NCBI GenBank assembly: GCA_019242065.1
Contig: JAFAWJ010000868.1
Coordinates: 1-6,155, forward strand
Reading direction: 5' to 3'
Source of the DNA: Chloroflexota bacterium
GTDB lineage: Bacteria > Chloroflexota > UBA6077 > CF-72
DNA length: 6,155 bases
Of this stretch, positions 4,900 through 6,155 are shown piece after piece. Position numbers and translations under genes: made by a program. Within the stretch, counting starts at the first letter, position 1. Each line of letters begins with the position of its first letter. The notes below the pieces were generated by a model. That model was not told the DNA's origin, ran no database searches, and worked only from the letters and a program-made list of their open reading frames with translations.

Positions 4900-6155
4900 A
4901 TGGCATTTTCTCGACGCTCACTCATCAGCCGCGGTGCGTTGCTGGTCGCCTCAGGATTTCTGGCACCCGCCTTCATCACGCGCACCGCGATGGCACTCGA
5001 CAACCGCACCGCGGCGACAACTGGCGCCTCCTCGGATAGCCCGTCCAACAGCAACTTGATCCTGGTCGTCCTGCAGCTCGCGGGGGGCAATGACGGCATC
5101 AATACCCTGGTCCCCTTTGGCGACCCGAACTACAGCCAGCTTCGCCCGTCGCTCGGGTACGCCGCTGGCGACGTCCTGCACCTGACCGATTCGGTCGGCC
5201 TGAATCCCAACCTGGCCAAGCTCAAAGGGCTGTACGACCAGGGCAAGGTCGCGATCGTCCAGGGGATCGGCTATCCCAATCCGATCCTGTCGCACTTCCG
5301 CAGCATGGACATCTGGCACTCAGCGGCCCCCGACACCTTCGAGCGAACGGGCTGGCTCGGTCGCTATCTCTCAGCCTGCCAGTGCAACCAGGGCAACGCG
5401 CTGCCCGCCATCAGCGTCGGCGATCAGCTGAACAGCCTGTTCTGGACCGACATGACGCTGGTCCCGGCCGTGGCCAGCATCGGCGCGTTCTCGTTCCTGA
5501 CGGACACCAAGTACAAGAACGACCGCACCTATCAGATGCAAACGCTGCAGAACATCTACAACCAGGCCGGCAACTGGTCGGACCACGAGTCGCTCATCCG
5601 GCGCGGCACGCTGGCGGCGCTGCAGGACTCCGACGACCTCCAGCGAGTCGCGGCCTCGTACACGACCTCGGTGCAGTACCCCAACAACGGACTCGCCGCG
5701 CAACTGAAGCTGGTGGCGCAGGTGATTCAGGGCAATCTCGGCACGCGGCTGTTCTCCGTGAGCCAGGGCGGCTTCGACACACACGCCAACCAGAAGCCGA
5801 CGCAGGACAAGATCCTGGGCCAGCTGAGCGACTCGGTAGACGCCTTCATGCAGGACCTGGCCAACATCGGTCAGCAGGACAACGTCGTCATCATGACGTT
5901 TTCTGAGTTCGGTCGACGCGTGAAGCAGAACGGGTCGAATGGCACGGACCACGGGACGGCGGAGCCGATGTTCATCATTGGCAACAAGGTCCAGGGCGGG
6001 CTATACGGGACGTACCCATCGCTGGGCGACCTGGATAGTGACGGCAATCTGAAGATGAGCGCGGATTTCCGCTCGGTGTATGCGGGCATGCTCAAGGACG
6101 TGGTGGGCACCGACCCCGCGCCCGTGCTCATGGGAAGCTTTCCCCCGATCGACGT
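4900..6155 (+). CDS. DUF1501 family protein, Tat-exported, 3' end outside window
   Basis: The visible 418 residues cover nearly the whole of a DUF1501 protein, a family I recall as related to the alkaline phosphatase/sulfatase superfamily but with no settled substrate. A twin-arginine signal is clear: SRRSLI at 4-9, a hydrophobic stretch at 12-26 and an Ala-Met-Ala cleavage site ending at residue 32, so the mature protein should be outside the cytoplasmic membrane. Conserved blocks follow: LAGGNDGINTLVP (Gly62-Gly63-Asn64-Asp65), SHFRSMDIWHS (Ser131-His132-Phe133), FDTHANQ (292-298), and FSEFGRRVKQNGSNGTDHG (334-352; Glu336, Asp350, His351). These Asp and His residues resemble the metal ligands of the superfamily. 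The only two cysteines form Cys160-Gln-Cys162. Start ATG 4900 has GAGAGG (4887-4892) 7 bases upstream, overlapping the DUF1800 stop. The sequence runs off the window in a typical C-terminal block (FRSVYAGMLKDVVG...VLMGSFPPID), so probably only a few residues are missing. Confidence 0.9.
   Translation, partial: MAFSRRSLISRGALLVASGFLAPAFITRTAMALDNRTAATTGASSDSPSNSNLILVVLQLAGGNDGINTLVPFGDPNYSQLRPSLGYAAGDVLHLTDSVGLNPNLAKLKGLYDQGKVAIVQGIGYPNPILSHFRSMDIWHSAAPDTFERTGWLGRYLSACQCNQGNALPAISVGDQLNSLFWTDMTLVPAVASIGAFSFLTDTKYKNDRTYQMQTLQNIYNQAGNWSDHESLIRRGTLAALQDSDDLQRVAASYTTSVQYPNNGLAAQLKLVAQVIQGNLGTRLFSVSQGGFDTHANQKPTQDKILGQLSDSVDAFMQDLANIGQQDNVVIMTFSEFGRRVKQNGSNGTDHGTAEPMFIIGNKVQGGLYGTYPSLGDLDSDGNLKMSADFRSVYAGMLKDVVGTDPAPVLMGSFPPID

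Noticed and set aside
5371..5952. A 193-codon minus-strand open frame opposite the DUF1501 gene.
   Set aside because: The plus strand carries an uninterrupted, motif-rich DUF1501 gene; the antisense product has no recognisable domain and no ribosome binding site support.

Overview
The window is high-GC bacterial chromosomal DNA, densely coding, with six protein genes and no RNA gene, insertion sequence, CRISPR array or phage marker that I can see. GC-rich third codon positions, a pyrophosphate-type phosphofructokinase, a PspA homologue and a DUF1800/DUF1501 pair would suit a Chloroflexota-like or other deep-branching high-GC soil or metagenomic bacterium. That placement is an inference from gene content; nothing in the window proves it.

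Left part (1-2658, all + strand): the window opens inside a trehalose-6-phosphate phosphatase gene (otsB type, 5' end cut off). After a 94-base gap holding a good sigma-70-like promoter (TTGCCA, 17-base spacer, TAGGAT) come two overlapping genes: a DJ-1/PfpI family protein and a phosphofructokinase whose active-site signatures point to pyrophosphate rather than ATP as phosphoryl donor. The kinase gene starts inside the end of the pfpI gene (44-base overlap) and has a strong Shine-Dalgarno sequence there, so the two probably form a translationally coupled operon. The theme is sugar phosphate metabolism plus protein or carbonyl-stress protection.

Middle (2701-3417, - strand): a PspA/IM30 family membrane-stress protein, convergent with the kinase gene across only 42 bases and divergent from the next operon across 135 bases.

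Right part (3553-6155, + strand): a DUF1800 gene followed 12 bases later by a DUF1501 gene (cut by the window end, probably only a few residues short). This is a recurrent bacterial gene pair of unknown function. The DUF1501 protein carries a twin-arginine signal peptide and alkaline-phosphatase/sulfatase-like conserved metal-ligand-type residues; the DUF1800 protein has no signal peptide and not a single cysteine. The pair, possibly exported together, is the least understood part of the window and the best candidate for unknown biology. A PspA gene divergent from a Tat-exported module suggests, but does not show, a link to envelope load or stress.
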